A stretch of 64,000 nt of DNA from Clostridiaceae bacterium (GTDB taxonomy: Bacteria; Bacillota; Clostridia; Saccharofermentanales; DTU023): contig DUOO01000022.1 in NCBI GenBank assembly GCA_012838795.1, positions 1 through 64,000 of the forward strand, written 5' to 3'. The notes beneath the pieces are model-generated. The model searched no databases, was not told the origin of the DNA, and saw only the letters and a program-made list of their open reading frames with translations. Every line of letters begins with the position of its first letter. The first letter of the stretch is position 1. The position numbers and the translations under genes are program-made. Shown in pieces: positions 28,159-36,075 of the stretch.

Positions 28159-28181
28159 ATTGTATGCTTTCAGCATACAAT
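28159..28181 (+). promoter_or_regulatory. Palindrome ATTGTATGC-N5-GCATACAAT, candidate operator
   Basis: Nine-base perfect arms around TTTCA, the same arm core and spacer as the site at 24576. It lies 81 bases before the small membrane protein start. Confidence 0.55.
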
Positions 28182-28204
28182 TGATGCTAATGATCAGGGT
28201 ATTC

Positions 28205-28231
28205 TAACAATACAGAATATCTGTAATGTTA
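28205..28231 (+). promoter_or_regulatory. Second palindrome before the small membrane protein
   Basis: TAACA-A-TACAGA around ATA with TCTGTA-A-TGTTA: eleven paired bases per arm with one A/A mismatch. It sits 31 bases before the start codon at 28263, close enough to block transcription or translation. It is unrelated in sequence to the GCATACAA sites. Confidence 0.4.
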
Positions 28232-28262
28232 AAAACAAGTGAGTCAAGGAGGCGTCCCTATT

Positions 28263-28466
28263 ATGAAAAAAGAGAATAAAAAAAGTAAATTTCTATATGT
28301 TCTGGGTATCATTTTACAAACGATCGGTTTTTTGTTTTTGGCAGCGTTAATAAATGTTTTGATACATGAACGTGAAACAACCGATTGGACAGGGCTTGGA
28401 CTGGGGCTTATCGTGCTTGTTGGTTTTATTGTTGCAGGAAGAATTCTTTGTAACAAGAATAATTAA
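28263..28466 (+). CDS. Small two-TM membrane protein
   Basis: 67 residues: a very basic N-terminus (MKKENKKSK), a first TM helix at ~10-32 (FLYVLGIILQTIGFLFLAAL), a short outside loop, a second TM helix at ~43-62 and a short basic tail. Start ATG 28263 is nine bases after AAGGAGG; the in-frame codon at 28239 lies upstream of that site and is not used in my view. No family is recognised. It sits between two palindromes and the WG-repeat gene, which starts 30 bases after its stop, so they are probably co-transcribed. Confidence 0.65.
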   Translation: MKKENKKSKFLYVLGIILQTIGFLFLAALINVLIHERETTDWTGLGLGLIVLVGFIVAGRILCNKNN

Positions 28467-28496
28467 ATATTCGCAATGAATAAGAAAGGAAATGTT

Positions 28497-31169
28497 ATGA
28501 ACAAAGAAATATATACTATATCAATGGGAATTACTCTATTCGAAGATAGCAGGTATCCGGGTCCCGTTTCGCAAAACCCTGAAGAGGTAAACCGTTTCCT
28601 GGCACCTTTTGTTTTAGAAATCTTCAAAAAATATTATCCCGATGCAATTGACGATAAAAATAATCATTGGAATTATGATACTCGTTTTATGGTTATCCGG
28701 AATTTTGGAATCCATAATACACAGCATTTAGAATTTCGTGATCGAAATACCGGTGAAATTATTGATCACACAAAATATTATAATATTTGTCATGCAGCAA
28801 AAGAAAGCTGGCAAAAAGCTGTAATGCAAGCTTATCCCGAATACGACCATGCTGCTTTGGCCGAAGGAATGGCTAGGGCATCGTTTGAATATTTTCCTCA
28901 AAACGGCTTGCTTATAGGGTTCACGCTATTAAAAGGATTAGTGCGACAAGGTACGGAAGATTTTATGACAGAACGTGAACGTAATACTTTACAACACGAA
29001 CACGATACTGTGCAAGGAAATCCGCAAAGCGTACAAAGAACATTATTTATAAGATTTGATATAGAAAAACTATCCGGCAGTTACGGAGCTGATAGTTATC
29101 GCATTTTATTTAGCACAGTCTCTTCTGAATTGCTGGCAGGTGCAATTTTGCGGATGGGAGATTCCGCGGATACGCTTGCCGGCAGAGAAAATGTAAATGT
29201 TATAGGAATAACAATGCAGGATAACAGTCAATTAGACATGATCAGGCAGGAACTTTCTGCTTCAACAGCATTTATGGCTGTTTCTGATACAATGCCTTTT
29301 TCAGTTGTGGACGGGTTAGGACAAGAGCCGCTTGTTTTAGACGGAACCTTTACCGTTTCCGGTGTCCAAATTCAAGACGACAGATTTTCTTGGGCAAAAA
29401 GTGTCTGGGACGAACTTAAAAAATCCGGTAAGGCAACAGATCCAATCATAGATTCTGTTAATCAGGAAAACAATATTGCCAAGATGTTTTCTATAGAATA
29501 TGGCAATATTCAGGCAATACCTTTTCCGGAAGGAACGAAACCCTTAGAGTTTCTTGATGCCAACTATTTCGTGGTAACAAACGGCAAAGTAATGGGAACA
29601 CGATATGGGGTAGTTGATAATAACGGCATGATTGTTTTACCTGTTACCCAAAAACATTCTGAAGCAATGTTCGGTCCTATAAAATATGAGATATTGAATG
29701 AGAAAGCGATTTTGCTTAAAAGCAACGGATTTACCCTCTACAGCATGACCGGCAATCTGATTCTGAGTTGCAAGAAACTGGTTAATCTTGGCTCAGATAT
29801 GTTGGCAGTTTCTAATAAGAAGAAGTATGCAATCGTAAAAGTTGACGGCAGCGCGGTAAGCAGTGAAGAATTCGACACAGTTCTTCCTTTTTCCGACGGT
29901 ATTGCTGTTGCAAAAAAAGATGACATGGTATTTGGCTACTCAGAAGATGGTACTATTGCCTTCACGCTTACAAATATCGACGAGATCCGCGGATTTTCCA
30001 ATGGGTATGCCGTGTTCAAACAAGGGAAAAAATGGGGAGCGATTGACACCAAGGGGAATATTGCACTGGAAGCGAAGTGGAACTGGCTCAGAGATAGCGC
30101 TTTTGATGCCTTCGTATTTTCTGAAGCTACGTATCCTAAAATGAATATAGATCATTTTGGTTTAGTGGGAGTTGGTGATCGTATTATTATGCCATGCGAA
30201 TATCATAATTTGGAGCAAATAGATAAAAATTTATTGAAGCACGGCACCATGATTTTTTATCAGTATACGATGGATAACAAGCGGTATGTTAAATCTCTGT
30301 TGACCTTTGGGGTCATCGATCTGCAAGGCAATGAAATCATTCCGCAAGGAATGGCTCTTATCGGTACGGAAAGCGAGGGACTCCGAGCATACGCAAGGTA
30401 CTATTCGGATAATAATGTTGAATTCGGGTATATGGATGAAAATTGGAAAAGTATGTTTATTGTTTCGAAAGCAGAAAATATTCCGGCCAGAGATGCATTT
30501 AAATATGGTGTCGGAGAAGCAAAGACATATTTGTTTATCTATGATATTAACGATTTGTTTTCTCCTTTTTCAAATGGAAAAGCCTGGACCAGATTATCAC
30601 GTGAAGGTCGAATTTTAAAAGACGGACGTTGGATAGATAATACCGGACAGGATATATCCGGCGCCCCGATACCGCCTCTCGAGAAAACACAAAAAATGGC
30701 TGAAATTTCAAACAGTCCCGACGAAATTAAAGCGCGGGAAGCTCTTGAAAGATTAGGCAGTCGTTTTACGACTGAAGGAGGATATTTTCCGCACAAAAGA
30801 TGCAGACGCCTCATCGGGGATCTTTGGGAGATCGAAGCAAAAGACGGTAAGAAATCCTTCGTTTTAAGCCAAATGGAGTCTCTGAGCGGATTTTCCTGCG
30901 GTTTAATTGCAGTGAGAGATCTGTCTGTGAAAAAATGGGGCTTTGCAGATCAATACGGAAATCTGGTAGTGCCTCCGATATATGATTATGTCAGACCTTT
31001 TAATAATAATCGCACAATAGCACTAGAGGGAAAAAAGTATTATATAATCAAGAGAGAAGCCATTGTCAACAATAATAGCAAAGAAAAACTTAACAGTTAT
31101 ACTGAGACCGTTCTTAACAGCAATACCGATACAATTATTAGCAGTAATCCTGAAATTATCCAACAATAA
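28497..31169 (+). CDS. WG-repeat protein with uncharacterised N-terminal domain
   Basis: 890 residues without signal peptide or TM helix, so probably cytoplasmic. Residues 1 to ~330 form a domain I do not recognise, starting YTISMGITLFEDSRYPGP. The rest carries degenerate WG (KWGxxDxxG) repeats: RYGVVDNNGMIVLP, KKWGAIDTKGNIALEAKW, TFGVIDLQGNEIIP, and KKWGFADQYGNLVVPPIYDY near the C-terminus. WG repeats form beta-rich interaction surfaces. Start ATG 28497 has AAAGGAAA upstream; an earlier ATG at 28476 lacks one. It follows the small TM gene and precedes the zinc-ribbon/TPR gene, and may be an adaptor or kinase substrate (inference). Confidence 0.75.
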   Translation: MNKEIYTISMGITLFEDSRYPGPVSQNPEEVNRFLAPFVLEIFKKYYPDAIDDKNNHWNYDTRFMVIRNFGIHNTQHLEFRDRNTGEIIDHTKYYNICHAAKESWQKAVMQAYPEYDHAALAEGMARASFEYFPQNGLLIGFTLLKGLVRQGTEDFMTERERNTLQHEHDTVQGNPQSVQRTLFIRFDIEKLSGSYGADSYRILFSTVSSELLAGAILRMGDSADTLAGRENVNVIGITMQDNSQLDMIRQELSASTAFMAVSDTMPFSVVDGLGQEPLVLDGTFTVSGVQIQDDRFSWAKSVWDELKKSGKATDPIIDSVNQENNIAKMFSIEYGNIQAIPFPEGTKPLEFLDANYFVVTNGKVMGTRYGVVDNNGMIVLPVTQKHSEAMFGPIKYEILNEKAILLKSNGFTLYSMTGNLILSCKKLVNLGSDMLAVSNKKKYAIVKVDGSAVSSEEFDTVLPFSDGIAVAKKDDMVFGYSEDGTIAFTLTNIDEIRGFSNGYAVFKQGKKWGAIDTKGNIALEAKWNWLRDSAFDAFVFSEATYPKMNIDHFGLVGVGDRIIMPCEYHNLEQIDKNLLKHGTMIFYQYTMDNKRYVKSLLTFGVIDLQGNEIIPQGMALIGTESEGLRAYARYYSDNNVEFGYMDENWKSMFIVSKAENIPARDAFKYGVGEAKTYLFIYDINDLFSPFSNGKAWTRLSREGRILKDGRWIDNTGQDISGAPIPPLEKTQKMAEISNSPDEIKAREALERLGSRFTTEGGYFPHKRCRRLIGDLWEIEAKDGKKSFVLSQMESLSGFSCGLIAVRDLSVKKWGFADQYGNLVVPPIYDYVRPFNNNRTIALEGKKYYIIKREAIVNNNSKEKLNSYTETVLNSNTDTIISSNPEIIQQ

Positions 31170-31221
31170 AATGAAGAAAACAGTAATAAGTTGTCATTAA
31201 TAACCAGAAAGGAAACATATT

Positions 31222-33249
31222 ATGATTTGCAAAAACTGTGGGACACAAGTACCGGAAGGCAAAAAGTTTTGTCATATGTGTGGTAATCCCGTAATGGCAG
31301 ATCCACCCGAAGTTGACGTGCCGGCAGAACTTTTTGAAACTGCTGAAACAGTTGAACCTTCCGAAGTTACCGAAATTACAGATCTTTTTGAAACTGCTGA
31401 AACAGTGGAACCCTCCGAAGTTACTGAAATTACAGGTCTTTTCGAGAATGCTGAAACAGTGGATTTATTTGAATCTGCCGGTACAATAGATTCATCTACA
31501 TCTCCGGGAACAGCAGAACATTTCACAGCTCCTGAAATATCTGCTTCACCTGAAGCTTCCGGAACAGCAGATTCTTATCCTGTTCCCGGATCATTTTCTC
31601 CGCCCGCAGCCCCGTCAGATTATCTTAATTCTGAACAGACTTATTCTGTTGATGGAATGTATCCTTCTTATGAAAGTCCTGACAACCAATATTTTTCCCC
31701 TCAACAAGTTGAATACACCTTCGAGCAAACTCCGGAATCACCGAAGAAAAAAACCAAAAAGAAAAAACTATTTATTATCGGCGGTTCTGTCTTGGCTGTA
31801 GTCGTAGTTGCAGCAATTTTGCTGGTTCCTTTTATTATTAAGAAAACAAAACAAACAAAATATGATAATGCAATCGCATTGTTAGAAGACGGGGATTATG
31901 CCAAAGCTCAAGAACAGTTTACTGAACTCGGAGATTTTGAGGATGCGCAAGAAAAAGTTAAATACTGTCATAATAAAGAAAAATATGACAATGCAGCGGA
32001 ACTATTAGATAAGGGTAACTACGCTCAAGCTCAAAAGCAATTCACGGAACTTGGAAATTTTGAGGATGCTCAGGAAAAAACTAAATACTGTCAGAACAAA
32101 GAAAAATATGACAATGCGATAGCTTTATTGGATGCCGGCGATTATGTTCAAGCCAATAAGCTTTTCACTGAACTCGGAGATTTTGAGGATGCTCAGGAAA
32201 AAGCTAAATACTGTCAGAACAAAGAAAAATATGATAGTGCAATGGCTTTACTGGATGCAGGTGATTATGTTCAAGCTCAAGAACAATTTACTGAACTCGG
32301 GGATTTTGAGGATGCTCAGGAAAAAGCCGAATATAGTCAAGACAAGGAAAAGTATAATAGCGCAATGGCTTTACTGGATTCCGGGGACTATGTTCAGGCC
32401 AAAGAAAAATTCACGGAACTCGGGGATTTTGAGGATGCCGCAATTCAAGTTAATAATTGTGAGAACAGTATTGCTTATGAAGAAGCTGAGGAATTGCTGA
32501 CTCAAGAAAAATACAGTGATGCTGTGACAGCATTTGAGCAGTTAGGAGATTTTCGCGATTCAATTGAAAAAGCAGAATATTGCGAGAATTGGTTAGATTA
32601 TTTAAGTGCTGAAGAATTATTTGAAGCCGGGGATTATGCAGCAGCAAAAGTTATTTTTTCAGAATTATCGAATATTTCTTTCTCTGATGCATCACAAAAA
32701 TATTTAACCTGTGTTAATAAAGAAGATTATAAGGCTGCAGAAAAACTATATGATGAAGGATCTTATTATGATGCATATCTGGCTTTTGAAGCATTAGGTT
32801 CTTTTGAAGACGCTGAACAACGCAAGTCCGAATGCAAACAAACTTTTCCCTACACCGGAGAACAGTACCGTAATCCAAACTATTCTTGGGGTGATTTTTC
32901 ATTAACAATCATACCTCCTGAAACTGATCAAAGTCGAAATTATTTAAAAATTTACACGGAGGATGACGTACTCGTGAGTTCCATCACTATTGATCAAGGT
33001 TCAAGTGCTGTAGTGTCTTTACCACAGGGAACCTATCGGATCAGAAATGCTTATGGGTCCGGTGCTTGGTTCGGAGAAGAAGACATGTTTGGTGATGAAG
33101 GTAACTATATAGTGTTACTTAACGGCGAGAGTGACAGTGATTTGTTTTCCCTGGCGGCCGGCTATACATATACGCTATATTTACGCTCTTACGAAGATGT
33201 ACCCGGAGATCCGGTAGATTCGCAATATGAAAGCAGAGATAATTTTTAA
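31222..33249 (+). CDS. Zinc-ribbon membrane protein with tandem TPR-like repeats
   Basis: 675 residues. N-terminal zinc ribbon: Cys3-x2-Cys6 and Cys17-x2-Cys20. An acidic, low-complexity linker includes near-exact 18-residue repeats (LFETAETVEPSEVTEIT type, residues ~38-85). One TM helix lies at ~183-206 after a Lys cluster. Outside are about eight helical repeats; the first five are 41 residues each and nearly identical (cores LLDAGDYVQAQEQF and TELGDFEDAQEKAKYC), the later ones shorter and diverged. A C-terminal beta-rich domain of ~120 residues follows (YLKIYTEDDVLVSSITID). The ribosome binding site is GAAAGGAAA. It ends the kinase locus. The layout (cytosolic ribbon, TM, TPR stalk) suggests an envelope assembly or sensing role, unproven. 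Confidence 0.8.
   Translation: MICKNCGTQVPEGKKFCHMCGNPVMADPPEVDVPAELFETAETVEPSEVTEITDLFETAETVEPSEVTEITGLFENAETVDLFESAGTIDSSTSPGTAEHFTAPEISASPEASGTADSYPVPGSFSPPAAPSDYLNSEQTYSVDGMYPSYESPDNQYFSPQQVEYTFEQTPESPKKKTKKKKLFIIGGSVLAVVVVAAILLVPFIIKKTKQTKYDNAIALLEDGDYAKAQEQFTELGDFEDAQEKVKYCHNKEKYDNAAELLDKGNYAQAQKQFTELGNFEDAQEKTKYCQNKEKYDNAIALLDAGDYVQANKLFTELGDFEDAQEKAKYCQNKEKYDSAMALLDAGDYVQAQEQFTELGDFEDAQEKAEYSQDKEKYNSAMALLDSGDYVQAKEKFTELGDFEDAAIQVNNCENSIAYEEAEELLTQEKYSDAVTAFEQLGDFRDSIEKAEYCENWLDYLSAEELFEAGDYAAAKVIFSELSNISFSDASQKYLTCVNKEDYKAAEKLYDEGSYYDAYLAFEALGSFEDAEQRKSECKQTFPYTGEQYRNPNYSWGDFSLTIIPPETDQSRNYLKIYTEDDVLVSSITIDQGSSAVVSLPQGTYRIRNAYGSGAWFGEEDMFGDEGNYIVLLNGESDSDLFSLAAGYTYTLYLRSYEDVPGDPVDSQYESRDNF
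31858..32472 (+). repeat. Five tandem 123-bp coding repeats
   Basis: Units begin AAATATGA-like at 31858, 31981, 32104, 32227 and AAGTATAA at 32350, exactly 123 bases apart. They are similar at DNA level, not only at protein level, which points to recent expansion or recombination within the gene. Copy number may vary among strains. Confidence 0.85.
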
Positions 33250-33318
33250 CTTGATGGATGCAATATGTTTCCGACAGAAACTACAAGAAAAACCCAAATA
33301 ATTTTTATGAACAATATT
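33250..33318. other. Short spacer, nothing recognised
   Basis: AT-rich spacer between the TPR-like gene and the acyltransferase relic. No terminator hairpin with a U-tract is clear. Confidence 0.3.
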
Positions 33319-33495
33319 TTATAAACAATTAGGATTTACCCTCAGTGTTTCTGCGGAAACTCCAACAGCAGCAGCACTCGGCGGAACATTTTCCAAGACG
33401 ACGGCTCCTGCTCCGACTTTTGCTCCGTCGCCGATCGTAACCGGACCAAGCATGGTTGAGCAAATTCCCGTATTTCCGGAAGAAATAACAAGCAT
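33319..33495 (-). pseudogene. C-terminal relic of a hexapeptide-repeat acyltransferase
   Basis: A 58-codon minus-strand frame reads MLVISSGNTGICSTML, then GPVTIGDGAKVGAGAVVLEN, then VPPSAAAVGVSAETLRV. The isoleucine-patch turns (VTIGDGAKVGAGAVVL) and the VPP..VGV.A ending are those of the left-handed beta-helix C-terminus of serine acetyltransferase/maltose acetyltransferase-like enzymes. Only the end of the protein is left and a stop codon lies just upstream in frame, so it is a gene remnant. Base composition is richer in GC than the surroundings, hinting at a different source. It lies at the junction between the kinase locus and the ribosomal genes. Confidence 0.75.
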
Positions 33496-33541
33496 TTACA
33501 CTGTACGATATTTATATTTTTGAAAATTGGTGCAAAGTTAA

Positions 33542-33571
33542 TTGACTTTACATTTCATTAAGTGCTATCAT
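33542..33571 (+). promoter_or_regulatory. Promoter of the rplU operon
   Basis: TTGACT at 33542-33547 and TATCAT at 33566-33571 with an 18-base spacer, upstream of the structured leader of rplU. Confidence 0.55.
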
Positions 33572-33576
33572 ACTTC

Positions 33577-33650
33577 GGCGACCACTCTGATCGGGTGTTA
33601 TTAAAGCATGATTGCTACCTGGATCAGGTGAGACTGTTTACAGGGAGGAA
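33577..33650 (+). ncRNA. Likely ribosomal protein L21 leader
   Basis: A roughly 75-base leader with pairing segments (ACCTG-GAT-CAGGT at about 33617-33629, and other GC-rich pieces amid AT-rich DNA) lies between the promoter and rplU. In Firmicutes an L21 leader RNA is known at this place. I assign it from position and local structure, not from a covariance model. Confidence 0.45.
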
Positions 33651-33653
33651 AAA

Positions 33654-33962
33654 ATGTACGCTATAATTAAAACAGGCGGTAAGCAATACAAAGTTGCTGA
33701 AAATGATGTAATTTATATCGAAAAATTAGAAGGCGAAGCCGGCGATGAAATTGTTTTTGATCAGGTTCTTGCACTTTCCAAAGACGATAAAATTCAAGTA
33801 GGTTCACCGTTGGTGAAAGATGCTTCTGTCAAAGGTGAAATTGTCAAACAAGGTAAAGGGAAAAAGATTACGATTTTCAAATATCGGGCAAAAAATACCT
33901 ATCGTCGTAAAACCGGACATCGTCAGCCGTATACTTGTGTGAAAATAACAAGTATTGCATAA
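33654..33962 (+). CDS. rplU: 50S ribosomal protein L21
   Basis: 102 residues, normal length. It begins MYAIIKTGGKQYKVAENDVI, carries VGSPLVKDASVKGEIVKQGK in the middle, and ends KNTYRRKTGHRQPYTCVKI, all characteristic of bL21. Start ATG 33654 follows GGGAGG; an in-frame codon at 33612 would add 14 residues across the leader and is rejected. It is a 23S rRNA-binding protein of the large subunit. It forms the conserved trio with prp and rpmA. Confidence 0.97.
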   Translation: MYAIIKTGGKQYKVAENDVIYIEKLEGEAGDEIVFDQVLALSKDDKIQVGSPLVKDASVKGEIVKQGKGKKITIFKYRAKNTYRRKTGHRQPYTCVKITSIA

Positions 33963-33975
33963 AAAGAGGCTGTAA

Positions 33976-34326
33976 GTGATACATGCAAAGTTTGTCTTTG
34001 ATCAGCAAAAAAGAGTTGCATCCTTTTATCTGACGGGACATGCTGAATATGCTGAATCAGGTAAAGATATATATTGTAGTGCTGTATCGGCAATAACCCA
34101 AACTGTAATCGGAACATTAACCGAGTTTATAGAAGCGGGTCAAGATTTTATCTATCTGAATCAAACAGGTGCAATTGAATGTCAGATTTTGAATTATGAT
34201 AATTTGCCGCAAGATACAAAAATAGCTGTTCAGAGCTTGATGTTTTCAGCATATATAGGACTTAAACAAATTGAAATGATTGACGGACAAAAGTTTTTGT
34301 CCATTGAGAAAGTAGAGGAATACTAA
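33976..34326 (+). CDS. prp: Ribosomal-processing cysteine protease Prp
   Basis: 116 residues with the Prp signature: the catalytic His in [12 protein letters not shown] and the catalytic Cys in [13 protein letters not shown]. Prp removes the N-terminal extension of ribosomal protein L27, which is encoded next. The start is GTG 33976 with AGAGGCTG upstream. Its stop codon overlaps the rpmA start by one base. The presence of Prp fits the extended L27 seen here. Confidence 0.92.
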   Translation: MIHAKFVFDQQKRVASFYLTGHAEYAESGKDIYCSAVSAITQTVIGTLTEFIEAGQDFIYLNQTGAIECQILNYDNLPQDTKIAVQSLMFSAYIGLKQIEMIDGQKFLSIEKVEEY

Positions 34327-34610
34327 TGATTAAGATTAATTTACAATTATTAGCCAGCAAAAAGGGTGTTGGTAGTACTAAAAACGGTCGTGATTCACAA
34401 TCTAAGCGTTTAGGTGCAAAACTCGGTGATGGTCAATATTGTTTAGCCGGTAATATCATCTATCGCCAGCGCGGTACCAAAATTCACCCCGGTCAAAATG
34501 TTGGAAAAGGTAAAGATGATACCTTGTTCTCAATCATTGACGGTCAAGTTCGTTACGAAAGATTAGGACGTAAACGCACTCAAGTCAGTGTTTATCCGGT
34601 AGGTGAATAA
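34326..34610 (+). CDS. rpmA: 50S ribosomal protein L27 with cleavable N-terminal extension
   Basis: 94 residues. The start [18 protein letters not shown] contains the Prp-processed extension; cleavage would expose the SKKGVGST end equivalent to mature AxKKG. The rest is typical: [19 protein letters not shown], then [20 protein letters not shown], then [13 protein letters not shown]27 supports the peptidyl-transferase centre through its N-terminus, so cleavage is needed. Translationally coupled to prp. Confidence 0.96.
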   Translation: MIKINLQLLASKKGVGSTKNGRDSQSKRLGAKLGDGQYCLAGNIIYRQRGTKIHPGQNVGKGKDDTLFSIIDGQVRYERLGRKRTQVSVYPVGE

Positions 34611-34708
34611 TCTGATTGCAAATCACTTTTTTATTACAGTAAGCTAAAACAATTTAATCAGCTTGCTTAGTTTATGTAACTTTGATTCAGATTATCAGGT
34701 GAATTAAT

Positions 34709-34737
34709 TTGGACTATAAATAAGAATCTGCTATAAT
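34709..34737 (+). promoter_or_regulatory. Promoter of obgE
   Basis: TTGGAC (34709-34714), 17 bases, perfect TATAAT (34732-34737). The terminator hairpin of the upstream operon begins in the very next base, so the expected start of transcription falls inside that hairpin's left arm. Confidence 0.6.
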
Positions 34738-34762
34738 ACCCGGCTTTTAAGTCGGGTTTTTT
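34738..34762 (+). terminator. Intrinsic terminator of the rplU-prp-rpmA operon
   Basis: ACCCGGCTT (34738-34746) pairs with AAGTCGGGT (34749-34757) with one G-T wobble and a two-base loop, followed by TTTTT to 34762. It overlaps the start region of the obgE promoter. Confidence 0.75.
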
Positions 34763-34799
34763 ACTTTTAGATTTTTATTTGGTTAGAAAGCAGGTAGTT

Positions 34800-36074
34800 T
34801 TGTTTTTTGATCAAGTTATTATTGATGTTCAAGCCGGTAACGGAGGTGACGGTGCAGTATCTTTCCGACGCGAAAAATATGTTCCGGAAGGTGGTCCGGA
34901 CGGCGGCAATGGCGGTCAAGGCGGAGATGTTTACTTAAGAGTTAATGCCGGGATTAATACTTTGCAATATTACCGCTATAAAAGAAAATTCAAAGCCGCA
35001 TCCGGTGAGAACGGGATGGGGAAAATGCGTTTCGGTAAATCTGCCGATACTTTGTACTTAGAAGTACCGCAGGGTACTTTGGTTTATGATGCGGAAAACG
35101 GTGAACTCTTGGCGGATTTGACTGATGAGAATGAGGAATTTCTCTTAGCTAAAGGCGGACAAGGCGGTCTGGGAAATTCACATTTCAAAACCTCGGTCAG
35201 ACAAGCTCCGCGTTTTGCCAGAGCAGGTGGTAAAGGTGAGAAAAAGTCGGTTAAATTGGAGCTTAAATTAATTGCCGATGTAGGCTTGATCGGATTCCCA
35301 AATGTCGGAAAATCGACACTTTTATCTGTAGTTACGGCAGCGAAACCTAAAATTGCCGATTATCCTTTTACTACGCTTACTCCTCAACTTGGAGTAGTGA
35401 CATATTCGGATGTTTCATTTGTTGTGGCTGATATGCCGGGACTCATTGAAGGAGCATCGGAAGGAGTCGGTTTGGGTCATGATTTTTTGCGCCATATTGA
35501 AAGAACCAGGATGTTTCTCCAAGTTATAGATCCGACAATGGGTGATTTAGAAAATTTAATGAAGCAGTTTGAATTGATTGAATTTGAACTTGGTGAATAT
35601 CAAGCAGAACTATTGGAACGCAAGCGTCTGGTTGTAATTAATAAAATTGATATCGCCGACAGTAAAGTAGTTGACAATTTAAAAGAAGAAATTGAAACCA
35701 GAGGCTTTGAAGTATTTTTGATCAGCGCGGCTACCGGGAAAAATGTTGATCGGTTAATTGCGAAAACAGCTGAATACATTTCTGAGTTGCCGGCAGTTCC
35801 TAAATTTAAGATTGAGGAGACTGAACATAAGACATATCGTTATCAGGCTAAAGAATTGTTCACAATTCATTTTGACGGTGAATTCTTTGTTGTGGATAGT
35901 GAATGGGCGGAACGTTTAGTCAGATCAACTGACTTCAATGATAATGAAGCATTTTTCTATTTCCAAAGATTGATTAAACGTCGAGGCCTGGATCAAGCCT
36001 TATATGAAGCAGGACTGGAGAATGGTGATTGGGTGAAAATAGGCAATATGGAGTTTCAGTGGCTGGAGGAATAA
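34800..36074 (+). CDS. obgE: GTPase ObgE/CgtA
   Basis: 424 residues. The Obg glycine-rich domain comes first (FFDQVIIDVQAGNGGDGAVS, then FRREKYVPEGGPDGGNGGQG). The G domain has G1 GFPNVGKST, G3 DMPGLIEGA and G4 NKID. The C-terminal OCT domain runs from about 340. Obg links ribosome assembly to stress and GTP level. Start TTG 34800 is chosen because the family begins M-F-x-D-Q; an earlier TTG at 34779 would add seven non-conserved residues. AGCAGGTAG lies just upstream. The PAP2 gene begins one base after its stop. Confidence 0.95.
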   Translation: MFFDQVIIDVQAGNGGDGAVSFRREKYVPEGGPDGGNGGQGGDVYLRVNAGINTLQYYRYKRKFKAASGENGMGKMRFGKSADTLYLEVPQGTLVYDAENGELLADLTDENEEFLLAKGGQGGLGNSHFKTSVRQAPRFARAGGKGEKKSVKLELKLIADVGLIGFPNVGKSTLLSVVTAAKPKIADYPFTTLTPQLGVVTYSDVSFVVADMPGLIEGASEGVGLGHDFLRHIERTRMFLQVIDPTMGDLENLMKQFELIEFELGEYQAELLERKRLVVINKIDIADSKVVDNLKEEIETRGFEVFLISAATGKNVDRLIAKTAEYISELPAVPKFKIEETEHKTYRYQAKELFTIHFDGEFFVVDSEWAERLVRSTDFNDNEAFFYFQRLIKRRGLDQALYEAGLENGDWVKIGNMEFQWLEE

Positions 36075-36075
36075 T

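Noticed and set aside
31858-32472. Regular 123-bp repeats as a CRISPR array or satellite
   Set aside because: They lie inside an intact reading frame, have no spacers and encode TPR-like helices.
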